Source: Karstenula rhodostoma CBS 690.94 | Lineage: Eukaryota; Ascomycota; Dothideomycetes; Pleosporales; Didymosphaeriaceae | Direction: 5' to 3' | Length of the DNA: 64,000 nt | Assembly (NCBI GenBank): GCA_010093485.1 | Contig: MU001512.1 | Span: forward strand, 84,842-148,841 | Shown here: positions 32,701-42,714 of the stretch, piece by piece | Layout of the letters: every line of letters starts with the position of its first letter | Numbering within the stretch: position 1 is the first letter of the stretch | Position numbers and translations under genes: made by a program | Notes under the pieces: model-generated | Told to the model about the DNA's origin: nothing | Databases searched by the model: none | The model's input: only the letters and a program-made list of their open reading frames with translations

Positions 32701-35202
32701 AAACACCCGCACCTGCAATTCCAGACTGGACAAACCATCCAGGTCACCACGGTCGGCATGCATGATGCAAAGAACTACCGTTTCCTGCCCATAAGTCACC
32801 GTCAAGGGAAGAACAACATCTACGAGCTTACGATGAGAGATGACATCAACAGCGAGACGGATTTGCTGGCCCTGGACAAGATTTCAAAGGGGGATTCCTT
32901 CATCGCTTTCGTGAACAATCACAACGATCGTTCTGTCTGGGTCAACATCTCTGCTACCATTCGTGGTCGCATCGATTTCTTCGACCTCACAGAAGATCTC
33001 AACTTGCTAGGAGATGTCGAGGAGAACTTCCCCGTTGGTTCCGCTCTCCGAGTGCGCGTAAAAGACATCGATGTCAGCAAAAACCGGGTGGACTTCACCG
33101 CTGTGTCCAGTGACTCGGTCAAGTCGCTTACACTGAAGGACCTGAAGGCTGGTCTGGTACTACCGGCTCGTGTCACGAAGCTCCACGACTCACACATCGT
33201 CGTTCAGATCAACGAGAATGTCGCCGGACCAATCTTCCTGGAACAACTAGCGGACGACTATGATCAAGCCAAGCCTTCCGAATACAAAGTGGGCGATGTC
33301 ATTCGCGTGTGCGTTACTCATGTGGATCCAGCGAACAAGAAGATCAGCCTGTCTGCGCGACCATCGAAGGTCCTCAGTTCCTCTCTGCCGGTCAAAGATC
33401 CCGAGATTACGTCCCGAAAAGATCTCAAGGTCGGCCAAGTCGTTCGAGGCTTCGTTAAGAGAGTCGACGAGAAGGCCATCTACGTTCGCCTTGGTCCTAG
33501 TGTTGACGCCATGGTCTCGGTGGGGCATCTCAGCGATGAGTATGTTAAGGACTGGCGTGAAAAGTTCCAGGTAGATCAAATGGTCAAAGGAAAGATCACG
33601 GCGAACGACGACCAGCAGAGGAACCCGCTGATGAGCTTGAAGAAGTCTGTCATCGAAGGCGAATACGTTGCACCCCTCGGCTTCCAGGACATTGAGAAGG
33701 GTCAGATTGTCACTGCAACCGTACGACACGTTGCGGACTACGGTGTCTTCCTCGTCGTCGACAAGTCGCGCAATGTCAGTGGACTGTGCCACGTTTCCAA
33801 GATGGCCGACAAGGGCATTGAGAAGGGCAAAGTAAAAGACTTGTACAAGGAAGGTGATGCGGTCAAAGCCAAGATTCTGACGGTCAACCCCAAGCTGAGA
33901 AAGGTCACGTTCAGCTTGAAATACTCCGACGTTGCAGGCAAGAAAGACGACGACGACGAGGAAATGGAGGACGCGTCCGATGTCTCGGATGAGGAGATTG
34001 AGTCAGTGGACGAAGATGAGGACGAGGATGAAGAAGAGGATGAGGATGATGACATGCGAAGCGTGAAGAGCGCCGACAGCGACGATGAGCTTGACGTCAA
34101 CATGGATGCAGACTCTGACGATGATGACGGCGGTGTTCCTACAAATCCCGCTGCAGGCCTGAGCACCACCGGTTTCGATTGGACTGGTGCCACGCTCGAT
34201 GCTGATGATACGAAGGTAGCTTCTGACGACGACTCTGACGATGGTGCATCAAAGAAGAAGAGAAGGCACAAGAAAGCAACCATCAAAGAGGATCGCACCG
34301 GCGACCTCGACGCTTTTGGACCCCAGTCTGTAGCCGACTACGAGCGGCTTCTCCTCGGGCAACCAAACAATGCCGAGCTCTGGGTTCGCTACATGGTCTT
34401 CCAGCGCGAGCTCAACGAGATCGAAAAGGCCCGGCAAATCGCTCGCCGTGCCCTCGCCACCATGAACCCTCGCGAGGAGAAGGAGAGACTGGACGTTTGG
34501 ACCGCGCTTCTTCATCTGGAGAACGACTTCGGCTCTGACGATATCATCGACGAGACATTCAAGGAGGCTTGCCAGAACAACGACTCGCGCGAAATACACG
34601 AGCGCATGATCAAGATCTACATCTCCTCCGGCAAGCTCGACGTAAGTCCCAATTCAGTCCGTCACCCTGTGAGTCCCATACTAACAAGTAAACAGAAAGC
34701 AGACAACCTCTACCAGTCGATGACAAAGAACAAGTCCTTCACGCCCGACCCCGCCCTGTGGCTCTCGTACGCCACATTTCTCCTGATCACCCTCACGCCC
34801 GCGTCGCCCACCCGCGCGCGCGCCCTCCTGTCCCGCGCCACGCAGAGCGTCCCCGCGCCGCAGCACCGCTACCTGACGCAGAAGTTTGCAGCGCTGGAGT
34901 TCAAGCACGGCGACGCGGAGCGCGGGCGCACCATCTTCGAGGGCCTCGTCTCCGCGTGGCCCAAGAAGTGGGACGTCTGGGATGTGTATACCAGTCTTGA
35001 GATTAATCACGGTGGAGTGGAGAATGTGAGGGGATTGTTTGAGAGGATGGGGAGGGCGGATATGAAGAAGAGGAGGGCGGAGGCGGTGTTTAGGCGGTGG
35101 AGGGAGTGGGAAGCTTCCGTTGGTGGGGATGTGAAAAAGGTTGATAAGGCGGAGAGGGAGTGGGGGGAGAAGAAGGCGGAGAAGGGGGAGGCGGAGGAGT
35201 AG
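29715..35202 (+). CDS. rrp5: rRNA biogenesis protein Rrp5 (S1 repeats plus HAT/TPR repeats)
   Basis: Three exons: 29715-30161, 30208-34641 and 34696-35202; 1795 residues, normal for Rrp5. Intron 1 is GTGTGT...GCTAAC...GCAG, 46 bp. Intron 2 (34642-34695) is 54 bp, a multiple of three without stops, so it would be translated if missed; it is supported by GTAAGT, TACTAAC and ACAG and by the restored HAT repeat. Layout: a basic/acidic N-terminus (1-149); about a dozen S1 RNA-binding folds from NLAIGTLVLGQLIDV (150) to about 1390, for example GLVGYVPITAISD and YGVFLVVDKSRNVSGLCHVS; an Asp/Glu-rich linker at about 1395-1490; then HAT/TPR repeats from DYERLLLGQPNNAELWVRY to the end. Rrp5 acts in the nucleolus on both 40S and 60S precursors, needed for cleavage at A0-A3 sites. 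Its promoter is shared with cdt2. Confidence 0.96.
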
Positions 35203-36578
35203 GGGGCTTTGTGCAGCGCGTAGCATTTGTGGCGTTTTAGTAGTGGGGAAAATTCATGAGTTTCTTGGACGAGTAGTGTGTTTTTTTGTTCGCTTGCTTG
35301 CGTGCAGGTGTTCAGATTTGAGGGTTTGGCATTGTGATTTTGGGTTCCTGGGCTGCGATTATACGCCCCACGTCTCAACCTCATATATCATCATACAATT
35401 GAGACGGATGTCGCGATCTCCAACACATGGTTTTCCATACCTTGGCCAATAGAAGTGGCACAGAAGTACTCCTCGAGGGGGCTAAGATTGCAGTGTAAGC
35501 TACACAAGCGTGAGCGGCGCGCAGAGCCGTATCGGTTGTGCCCTGCTACTCCCGCCTGCGGTGCGGCCGACGGTCGGAGGGTAACAAGTACGCGAGGTCG
35601 TACACAGCGCTAGCGCTAGAGTTCGTTTGAGTCCCAGCGTCTGGTGAGGCTGAGCGTGAGGGGTGTGGCAGGCTGAAACTATGCACGAGTATGGAAATGC
35701 TTTGCTGGGGCTGGAGGTTGAAGTTGAGATGTGGGTGTATGGTGCGGGAATAGCTTGGGAGGGGCCGGTGCAAAAGAAAATGTGGGTTGACGGGTGAGTG
35801 TCAAGTAGAGGTTTCGCGGACTTATGTGCAGTGGTGTTTAAGGGAATGAGATTGACATGGAACATATTGATCGGTTTGGGGAGAGGTGGATATACCCCGC
35901 TCAGGTACCTTCTATGTTGACTTTTTGGTATAGTATAATCCCTTACTAAATTCAAGAGGCGGAGAATTTGGAACCTGCAGGCTTCACTTTGACTACTAAA
36001 TGTGAGTCAGCTATGGTCATTGAAAGGGAACGTTGGGTGCGCCATCTTCTCGTTCAGCTTGGTTCACATACATGCATAGAAACTGGGAAAGCTTCGGGCT
36101 CGCCAACGAAAGCCCACAGGAGATATGGCGAGCGAACAGTCAAAGTATTTACCGCAACTGCCTTCGCATGTTTCTTCGGCTCTTGGATATGCAGGTTGGA
36201 GACTACTGAGAGTTGCACATTCACTTGTACAATTCTTAAAGACCATGACGTTTCCTTCCGTCTCGACCGGGAACTAGATATTGTGAATACGAGTCAGCTC
36301 AAACGCCGTGGGAGTGCCCATGCCCTGTCGAGGACTAGCTCGGTATTCCTCCCGCCATGCGGAATAAGTATTGGCTGAACTTGCATGTCTCTGCTCTGTA
36401 TTCAGTAAGAGACTAATACGCTAAAGGTCTGGAGACTGCTGTGTAACCTTCTACTCCAGCCCGCGAAAAAAACCGTCCCGATTCGGGATTGTGAACAACA
36501 TAAAGTCGTAGCCGCTGTCTCTGCTCTGACATTCTCCGTAACTTTTCTCTGGGAGAACTACCCTGGCGCATATTCATC
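35203..36578. other. Intergenic with one dispersed motif
   Basis: About 1.38 kb. One copy of GGGGCTAAGATTGCAGTG at 35478-35495. A 136-codon frame at about 35968-36378 has no ATG at its start and no recognisable content, so I leave it out. The right end is the amine-oxidase promoter. Confidence 0.45.
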
Positions 36579-38021
36579 ATGCTGCGCGCGAGCTACTCAT
36601 TATTTCAGCTCTTTTTGCTGCAGCTATCGTTTGGCCACCCTCCCCTTCCAGAGGTCGACGTCGTAGTGGTAGGAGCAGGTCTATCTGGTCTAGCTGCAGC
36701 AAGAACACTACTCGATGCCGGCAAGACCGTCACCATCTTCGAAGCGAGAGACCGCGTCGGAGGTCGTGTACTAAACAAACAGCTGAAGAATGGAGGTGTG
36801 ACGGAGCTAGGTGCTGCATTTGTTGGCCCAACCCAGGACAAGGTGCTTGCTCTGGCAGCAGAACTTGGTCTGAAGACGTTCAAGGAATACAACTCGGGTA
36901 GCAACCTGGCGTACTTCGGCAGTCGCAGGGTGGAGTTTCCCAGTACAAGTGTTATCCCTCTATTGGACAACGTAACTACGACTGAGATCGGTACACTTAT
37001 CTTTGAACTCGACACGCTTGCTGCAACGATCAATGTCGAGCATCCCTGGAATCACCCGGACGCTGCTCGACTGGACTCAACGACGCTCAGAGACGCGGCC
37101 CACAGGATTGTCACGACTAGGGACGGAAGAGACGTGTTTGAGATAGCCGTTGAGACAATATGGTCAGCACAGTCTGATCAACTCTCTTATCTGTATGCAT
37201 TGGCCTACATCGCTGGTGCGGGTAACAAGACTACCCTGGGTACGTTCGAAAGGCTAATTTCAGTCGATGGAGGCGGCCAAGAGAGCCGCATCACGGGTGG
37301 TACGGGTCTCCTTCCTGAGGGTCTAGCGGACAAGATAGGTCGGGACAAGATCCTCTTTTGCAACCCAGTCCAATCGATTTCGAGGCAGTCATCGGGCAAG
37401 TACTTGGTCAAGGGAGCAAAGAATTCAGTTCTTGCCAGTAAAGTGGTCGTAGCCATGTCGCCGCCCCTCGCTGAACGCATCACATACTCACCTCCCGTGT
37501 CTGCGAAACGCCGCCAGCTCATGCGACGCATGTTCATAGGCTCCATCGGGAAGGCAAACGCCATTTACAAGACGCCGTTTTGGCGCGACGCTGGACTCAC
37601 GGGCCAGGTCCTCAGCACATCCGACACGATTCGCGCCACGTATGACGACTCCGACGCCCAGGGCTCCTACGGCGCGATTCTAGGCTTCATACAAGCCGAC
37701 CAAATGAAAGCCCTGGACAACGCCACCGAGGCCGAAATCCAAGCGTTAGTCGAGCAAGACTATGTTCGGTACTTTGGCCCGCAGGCTGCTGATATCGAAG
37801 AATGGGCTATCTTCCGATGGGACAAGGAAGAATACTCTGGCGGGGGTCCGACGTCGCTGGCTGGGAGGGGGACTTTTGCGCAGTATGGTGCTGCGCTGAA
37901 GCAGACGGATGGTGGGATCCATTGGGCGGGCACGGAGGCGGCGGATTATTGGCCGGGATATATGGATGGGGCGATTCGGTCTGGGGCGCGGGCGGCGGGT
38001 GAGATCTTGAGAGGTGAGTGA
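36579..38021 (+). CDS. Secreted flavin-containing amine oxidase
   Basis: Single exon, 480 residues. The hydrophobic N-terminus (LFQLFLLQLSFG) looks like a signal peptide. The FAD-binding Rossmann motif is VVVGAGLSGLAAARTLLDAG (residues 29-48) with EARDRVGGR (55-63). The Lys of GSIGKANAIYKTPFW matches the conserved active-site lysine of monoamine oxidases, and the C-terminal FAD block WAGTEAADYWPGYMDGAI is present. The family oxidises primary amines to aldehydes with release of ammonia and H2O2. At the position where animal MAO carries the Cys that binds FAD covalently (SGGC), this protein has YSGGGPTS, so FAD is probably not covalently bound, as in fungal MAO-N. An ER/extracellular location is unusual for the family but fits the leader. 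The substrate is unknown. Confidence 0.88.
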   Translation: MLRASYSLFQLFLLQLSFGHPPLPEVDVVVVGAGLSGLAAARTLLDAGKTVTIFEARDRVGGRVLNKQLKNGGVTELGAAFVGPTQDKVLALAAELGLKTFKEYNSGSNLAYFGSRRVEFPSTSVIPLLDNVTTTEIGTLIFELDTLAATINVEHPWNHPDAARLDSTTLRDAAHRIVTTRDGRDVFEIAVETIWSAQSDQLSYLYALAYIAGAGNKTTLGTFERLISVDGGGQESRITGGTGLLPEGLADKIGRDKILFCNPVQSISRQSSGKYLVKGAKNSVLASKVVVAMSPPLAERITYSPPVSAKRRQLMRRMFIGSIGKANAIYKTPFWRDAGLTGQVLSTSDTIRATYDDSDAQGSYGAILGFIQADQMKALDNATEAEIQALVEQDYVRYFGPQAADIEEWAIFRWDKEEYSGGGPTSLAGRGTFAQYGAALKQTDGGIHWAGTEAADYWPGYMDGAIRSGARAAGEILRGE

Positions 38022-41000
38022 TCATGGGATTGGATGAGCAGGTGATGTTTATAGCGATTGCTGGTTCCATCGTGGGTACCGAGTGTACTGTTGGCATAGA
38101 ACAGTCCTGCGTCAAGCCGTCTCTTGCATAGCGCGAATGCGTACGTTTCATTTTTTTGGGTTCCCTGCGGGGTCGCTCCTGCCCAACTCACTCATTGCGT
38201 CGACGTTGCCTAGTGACCGTCCGCCTTCACCTCTCACTCGCGATAGCCTGCCATGACTTATCAACTACCTTCACTACCCCAGATACACACACCACCATCT
38301 ACAACCTCCCATAAACTTCGCCTATATATATCATTAAAGTCGCCATACTCACATCCTTCAACCGACACATAGAGAGTCGTTGGCGCGGTGGTAGAAACTA
38401 CGGCCTTCGTACTTGTTGACAGTGCACCGGTTCGAAGCCGAATCAAATAAAAACTTATGTTCTTTGAGCCGGGGCCTGCGGGTGAAATGGCTTTTAGTTT
38501 TGCTGATTTTTGGCAGCCGGCCAGCCAGTCTTTTTTCGCGATTGGTGTCCATGCTGCGCTATATGAGCTACACGTAGTAAGCAGGTAGACCTATCTATTG
38601 TCTGATAGCTCTAGATTCTCTAAATTTTTCATATTAACCAGCGTTTAGATCTTAGTTAGTCTTTATACGTACGGCGTCGTCCACATTGGCAGTACCTTCA
38701 TTGCGGCTTTCGCGTAGAAGGTGCTGCTGGATGGAGACGTGACAAAGAGGATCTTGTGGAGTACAACGAGTATGATGAGGGCGGTGAGGGGCCGCTTGGA
38801 TCGAATGTTGTTGTGCATGCGGTGAAGGAAGGTGGAGAGAACATCTTAGTGACGGTGTTCGCGGCTGAAAGAGTGGATCAGCTAATGTACGACCACCATA
38901 CACGTCTAAGCCTCTCGGCGCGCATCGCTCCGATCCGCAGACCTCTGCGCGCCATCTTCCCATGGTCGTTTTCCCTTGAAAACAAATCTGCGTATGCTAG
39001 GCTGCATGGAGAGGTTCAGGTGGAATTTCCCTTAGCTATTGCTAACTAGGCAATGAGTGTTCTTTCCTTACGCAAGCAAGACTGCCATGCTATTACTGCA
39101 GCATTACAGAACAACTGAGTATAGGATTTAACGCAGAAAAGTGAGTTATTGGCAGGTCTCACGTCGTGATGGGAGACACAACCCTAACCCACGGTCTCCT
39201 CGCCCGGATTAGAGAATACAGTGCAGCCAAGCGTTACCGGTAAGCACGCTCCAAGCCCACCAACTCTCTAGACTCAGCTTACCCGCCTGCATAAACATCC
39301 CAGTCCTCAACAAAGAAGAAACGTATATTCGACTCTCTATATTCGAGCACAACAATAACTTCCAACATTCTTCTCTCACAGCTCTTAAAGTTCTCAAGCA
39401 CCAGCACTCACAAAGCCTCCCGACGACCCGTACAACTCCCCCGACATCATCTCAACTCAGCATCGCCATATCCCCTATCCCAGATGACCAGCAGAGTACC
39501 CTACAACTCCACAACACCGCCCTCCTCCAAACCCAACCCCTCTTACCACGCCGCCCAGCCCAGCACACCCGTTACGCAAGATTCCTCAGCGGGGCTAAGA
39601 TAGCAGTACACATAGAATAACTTATATCACTATACATAGCAAACAACACCAGTGCTCTTCCCACCCAACCAACCCAATCCAACCCACACACCCCGCCCAA
39701 CAACAACCCCGCCATAAGCCCGCCCCCTCGCGTCGGCTAATAACAGCAGTGCAAACAAGGCCGCCCCCGACTACCATCAGCCCCTGTATAACACAAACAA
39801 CCAGCCAACTAGCCCGCTCTTACCTTACGAGACTAGTGACAGTTTCCCTATATATATATATACTACTCGTCTTCCACCGGTGTGAAAATTCATAAGAAGA
39901 AGGGATATTGTAACTTGTATACCTTACTGTCTCTCCATCTTTAAGGTGATTATTCCAAGGTATAAAGTATTAGCCTACTTACCCTAGCTATCTCTCCTAT
40001 CTACCTTACTATCTAATACCTGTAAAAGATACTCGACTTTCCTTTATTACCTTACTACGTTTTCGTTCCTTGTAACACCTTCCTCTGTAGTTTTTTTATA
40101 TAGCTATTTCATCTGCCTACCTTATAGCTATAAATGGTATGTAAATAAGTGTATACTTCTCTTCTTGTATTGTTAAATAGTTATAGGTGTTTTTAATTAC
40201 TTATAATATATATTGCGGCGCGTTGAGCGTATCCATTCTTCCTCCCTTTCGCCCGTCCTCTAAATGAAAAAAATAAAAATAAAAATAAAAGAAAGATATG
40301 CGAGGAGGGTATGCGTCGCCCCCAACCAACTCCCCAAACGCCAAAAATGCACCATCCATCGCAATCCCGGTGCATAAATCCCAGTGCGATGCTCGCTAAA
40401 CCACCAATATATCGCTGCGCGTGTAATACAATATGCAACAATCAAATCATGCAAGTATGACTCCTCTAAATCCCAATCAAAAAGCCAGAAAGAGAAATTG
40501 CGAAAGCGACGTTGCGTAACGAAGGAAAAAATACCGATCAGCGCTTGACCGACATTTGCACGCCTCGCCCGAGATATCTCCTCCTCACCGTCCGGCCCTG
40601 GCCCTGGACATCAGCTTCTCGGCCAAGCCCAAGACGCGCACTGCAACTCCACCATCTTCTTCGTTTGGTTTCGAGGAAAAAAATCCCTCGTACCCACCTC
40701 CCCTTCTAGAACTATGTAGTGCACCCAGGGCAGCGGCTACGCCTAGGCGGCTCCCGCAGGCTGGTGCGAGTTGCGTGGAGACGGTACAGGCGTCTCGGCC
40801 GAGCTGAGTGGCTGGCTGCCGGGGGACACCCGCCGCGCTGGCATGCATCTGCAGGAACGATGCCGGATTCGCGAGACTTGTTGTCGCCCAGGGTCCGAAG
40901 TCGCGTGGCTGGTCTGATTGCTTTGCTGTCCTGTAGCACCGGTGTGCGTGGAGCTGAGATGAGATGAGGCTGTCGCCGGCGCGGTTTCTTCCGACGGGAC

Positions 41001-41232
41001 TATCCAGGGTCCATCTTGTTTCTCTGCTTCGCCGACCTAGTCCGGATGGGGACATGCTAATAGCGGACTGTTGATTGGCTGCGGCAAAAGATCCGCGTCA
41101 GGTTTTCCGAGCAGTGATCGACTCCAGGGATGGCGCTAGCTGACGTTCAAGCTGCGGCTCCCACGCGACCGACTCTCGGAGTGCCCTCCTGCCAACGGCT
41201 CGCTTCAGCTGCACGTCTGCCCAACTCTTGCG
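38022..41232. other. Long gene-poor region with dispersed motifs and an AT island
   Basis: About 3.2 kb. It holds a degenerate tRNA-like sequence near 38375-38445 (rejected as a gene), two copies of the dispersed motif (39591-39608 and a diverged one at 39735-39751), and an AT-rich island at 39840-40210 with many pyrimidine runs. Short open frames on both strands, for example at 38756-39049, show no family or splice support. The right end lies beyond the 3' end of the gene at 41233. Confidence 0.5.
39840..40210. repeat. AT-rich island, possibly an old RIP-affected relic
   Basis: The base composition drops sharply between GC-rich flanks. The stretch is dominated by CTA, TAT and CTT and is poor in CpG, somewhat like the terminal block at 60 kb but milder. 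It includes TTAAATAGTTATAG at about 40173-40186, which recurs at about 44680-44693. Confidence 0.35.
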
Positions 41233-42714
41233 CTACACTTCGTCTGCGAAAACAGACACCCATCTGTCCGGCACACGGCTCGCAGCGGGGCCCTGAACGG
41301 CAGGTGCTTTGCTAGCGCCGATTTTCCTCGGTGGAAGCCAGATACGCGCTTTGCCCACGGCCTTGGAGTCGAGCTTGCCGACGCGTCGCATGTTCATCTC
41401 GAGGACGATGACGCGGAGGAAGTCGCTGTTTTCTCTGGGTTCGCGCTGGCGGACGGTGGGAGGTTCGGATTGCGCTCGGCTGGCGTCGGGCGAGGGGTCG
41501 GCGGCCTTTCTCCGGCCGCGCGAGCGATTACGTCGCTCGTACGTCTGCATCTGGATCATGGGTGCTGAGGGGTCTTCGTCGACGTTCATCGCGAGCGCGT
41601 CGTAGAGCTGCATCGACAGTTCGGTCGGCGAAACGGGTGCGGACGGTGGGTTCAGGTAGCGGCGGAGTTCTGGCGATGGCAATCCTTGCATGTGTTTCGG
41701 GCGCATCTCGCTGGTGAATTTGGGTAATAATATCGACCTCGTAAGCAGGTCGTCTGGCGGAACGCTTGGTGCTGTGAAGTTGGAGAATGATTTTGCGGCC
41801 GACTTGAGAGCTTGCAACGATGCAGTGAGGTTGGACTTGAACGACCTGAATCTCTCGGATGAGGCAGGAGACGGGGTAACCGGGTCTGGCATGTCGAAGC
41901 TGGCAATGTCGTCGCCATCGTCGGACGTGAAATGTAGCAGCGGGTGATCCAGCACGCAGTCCTCGGCTGGTGGCGACGATACGGCCTTCCCACGGCGGTC
42001 TGGTAGTGACCTCTGATATGAATCTGGTGTGCTCAACTCGTCCCAGTGTGAAGCAAAAGACGGCGCGTTGGTATCCAAAGACGGCGGCATCGTGTACAAA
42101 GATTCGCTCGATATGGACCGATCTGTCACAGACTGTGCGCAATCCTTCTCTTGCTCGTCGCTCACGAGGCTGCCGTACTCCTCCTCGGACTCGTCGACGC
42201 GCCCCAGAAGCAGATCCAGCGGCGAGCCGACTACTGAGGCGGGCAGCTCCGAGTCGTCCTGCTTCCACTCCTGGATGAGCTCGTCCATGGATATCCGCCT
42301 ATCCCTGGTGGACCCCTTGCGGCGGCGCGGCGGCATCTTGGGGATGGCGGTGACGGCCAGGAGGGCAGCCACGGCTGGGGGGATCGCATCGGGGGCGTGG
42401 TTCTTGTGGGCGCGCTGCGGCCTGCGGCCGTTGTGGCCTCTGACCTTGACAGACTGGGTCGCGCTCGCGATGCCTGGGCGGGCGGGCGTACGCGGCGGGA
42501 TCACGACGGGCTTCGAATGCATGGGTGCCTGCGAGGACGCTCGCTGGGGCTCCGGGGTGGGTGTGCGCTCTTCCTCCATTTCTAGGGTTCTGGTGCGAAT
42601 CGGTCTATATACGGATGATGTGGGCGGCGGGGATCGCGCTCCCATCTTGTCTTGTTTGGGATGCTGCTTCGGCGGCGACTGGAGGAGAAAAGGGTAGGAC
42701 CTTGGCACCATCAT
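41233..42714 (-). CDS. Disordered protein with a conserved-looking C-terminal segment, unknown function
   Basis: Single exon, 493 residues, ATG at 42714 (MMVPRSYPFLLQSPP). Nearly all of it is low-complexity: Pro/Arg-rich N-terminus, a KMPPRRRKGSTRDRRISMDE basic patch with a short helix (LIQEWKQDD) near residue 145-155, Ser/Asp-rich middle (FTSDDGDDIASFDMPDPVTP), then a more ordered C-terminal block, ENSDFLRVIVLEMNMRRVGK followed by KARIWLPPRK. That last block looks like the functional core. There are no transmembrane segments or signal peptide. Possibly nuclear, judged only from basic patches. I do not recognise the family. Confidence 0.65.
   Translation of the reverse strand: MMVPRSYPFLLQSPPKQHPKQDKMGARSPPPTSSVYRPIRTRTLEMEEERTPTPEPQRASSQAPMHSKPVVIPPRTPARPGIASATQSVKVRGHNGRRPQRAHKNHAPDAIPPAVAALLAVTAIPKMPPRRRKGSTRDRRISMDELIQEWKQDDSELPASVVGSPLDLLLGRVDESEEEYGSLVSDEQEKDCAQSVTDRSISSESLYTMPPSLDTNAPSFASHWDELSTPDSYQRSLPDRRGKAVSSPPAEDCVLDHPLLHFTSDDGDDIASFDMPDPVTPSPASSERFRSFKSNLTASLQALKSAAKSFSNFTAPSVPPDDLLTRSILLPKFTSEMRPKHMQGLPSPELRRYLNPPSAPVSPTELSMQLYDALAMNVDEDPSAPMIQMQTYERRNRSRGRRKAADPSPDASRAQSEPPTVRQREPRENSDFLRVIVLEMNMRRVGKLDSKAVGKARIWLPPRKIGASKAPAVQGPAASRVPDRWVSVFADEV

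Noticed and set aside
35968..36378. Plus-strand frame of 136 codons upstream of the amine oxidase.
   Set aside because: Starts at TTG, has no recognisable domain and no splice pattern; probably chance.
38370..38450. tRNA-like sequence with GGTTCGAAGCC (B-box-like) and TGGCGCGGTGG (A-box-like).
   Set aside because: The T stem pairs at only three of five positions and no 7 bp acceptor stem can be formed; no believable anticodon arm. At best a decayed tRNA or SINE head.
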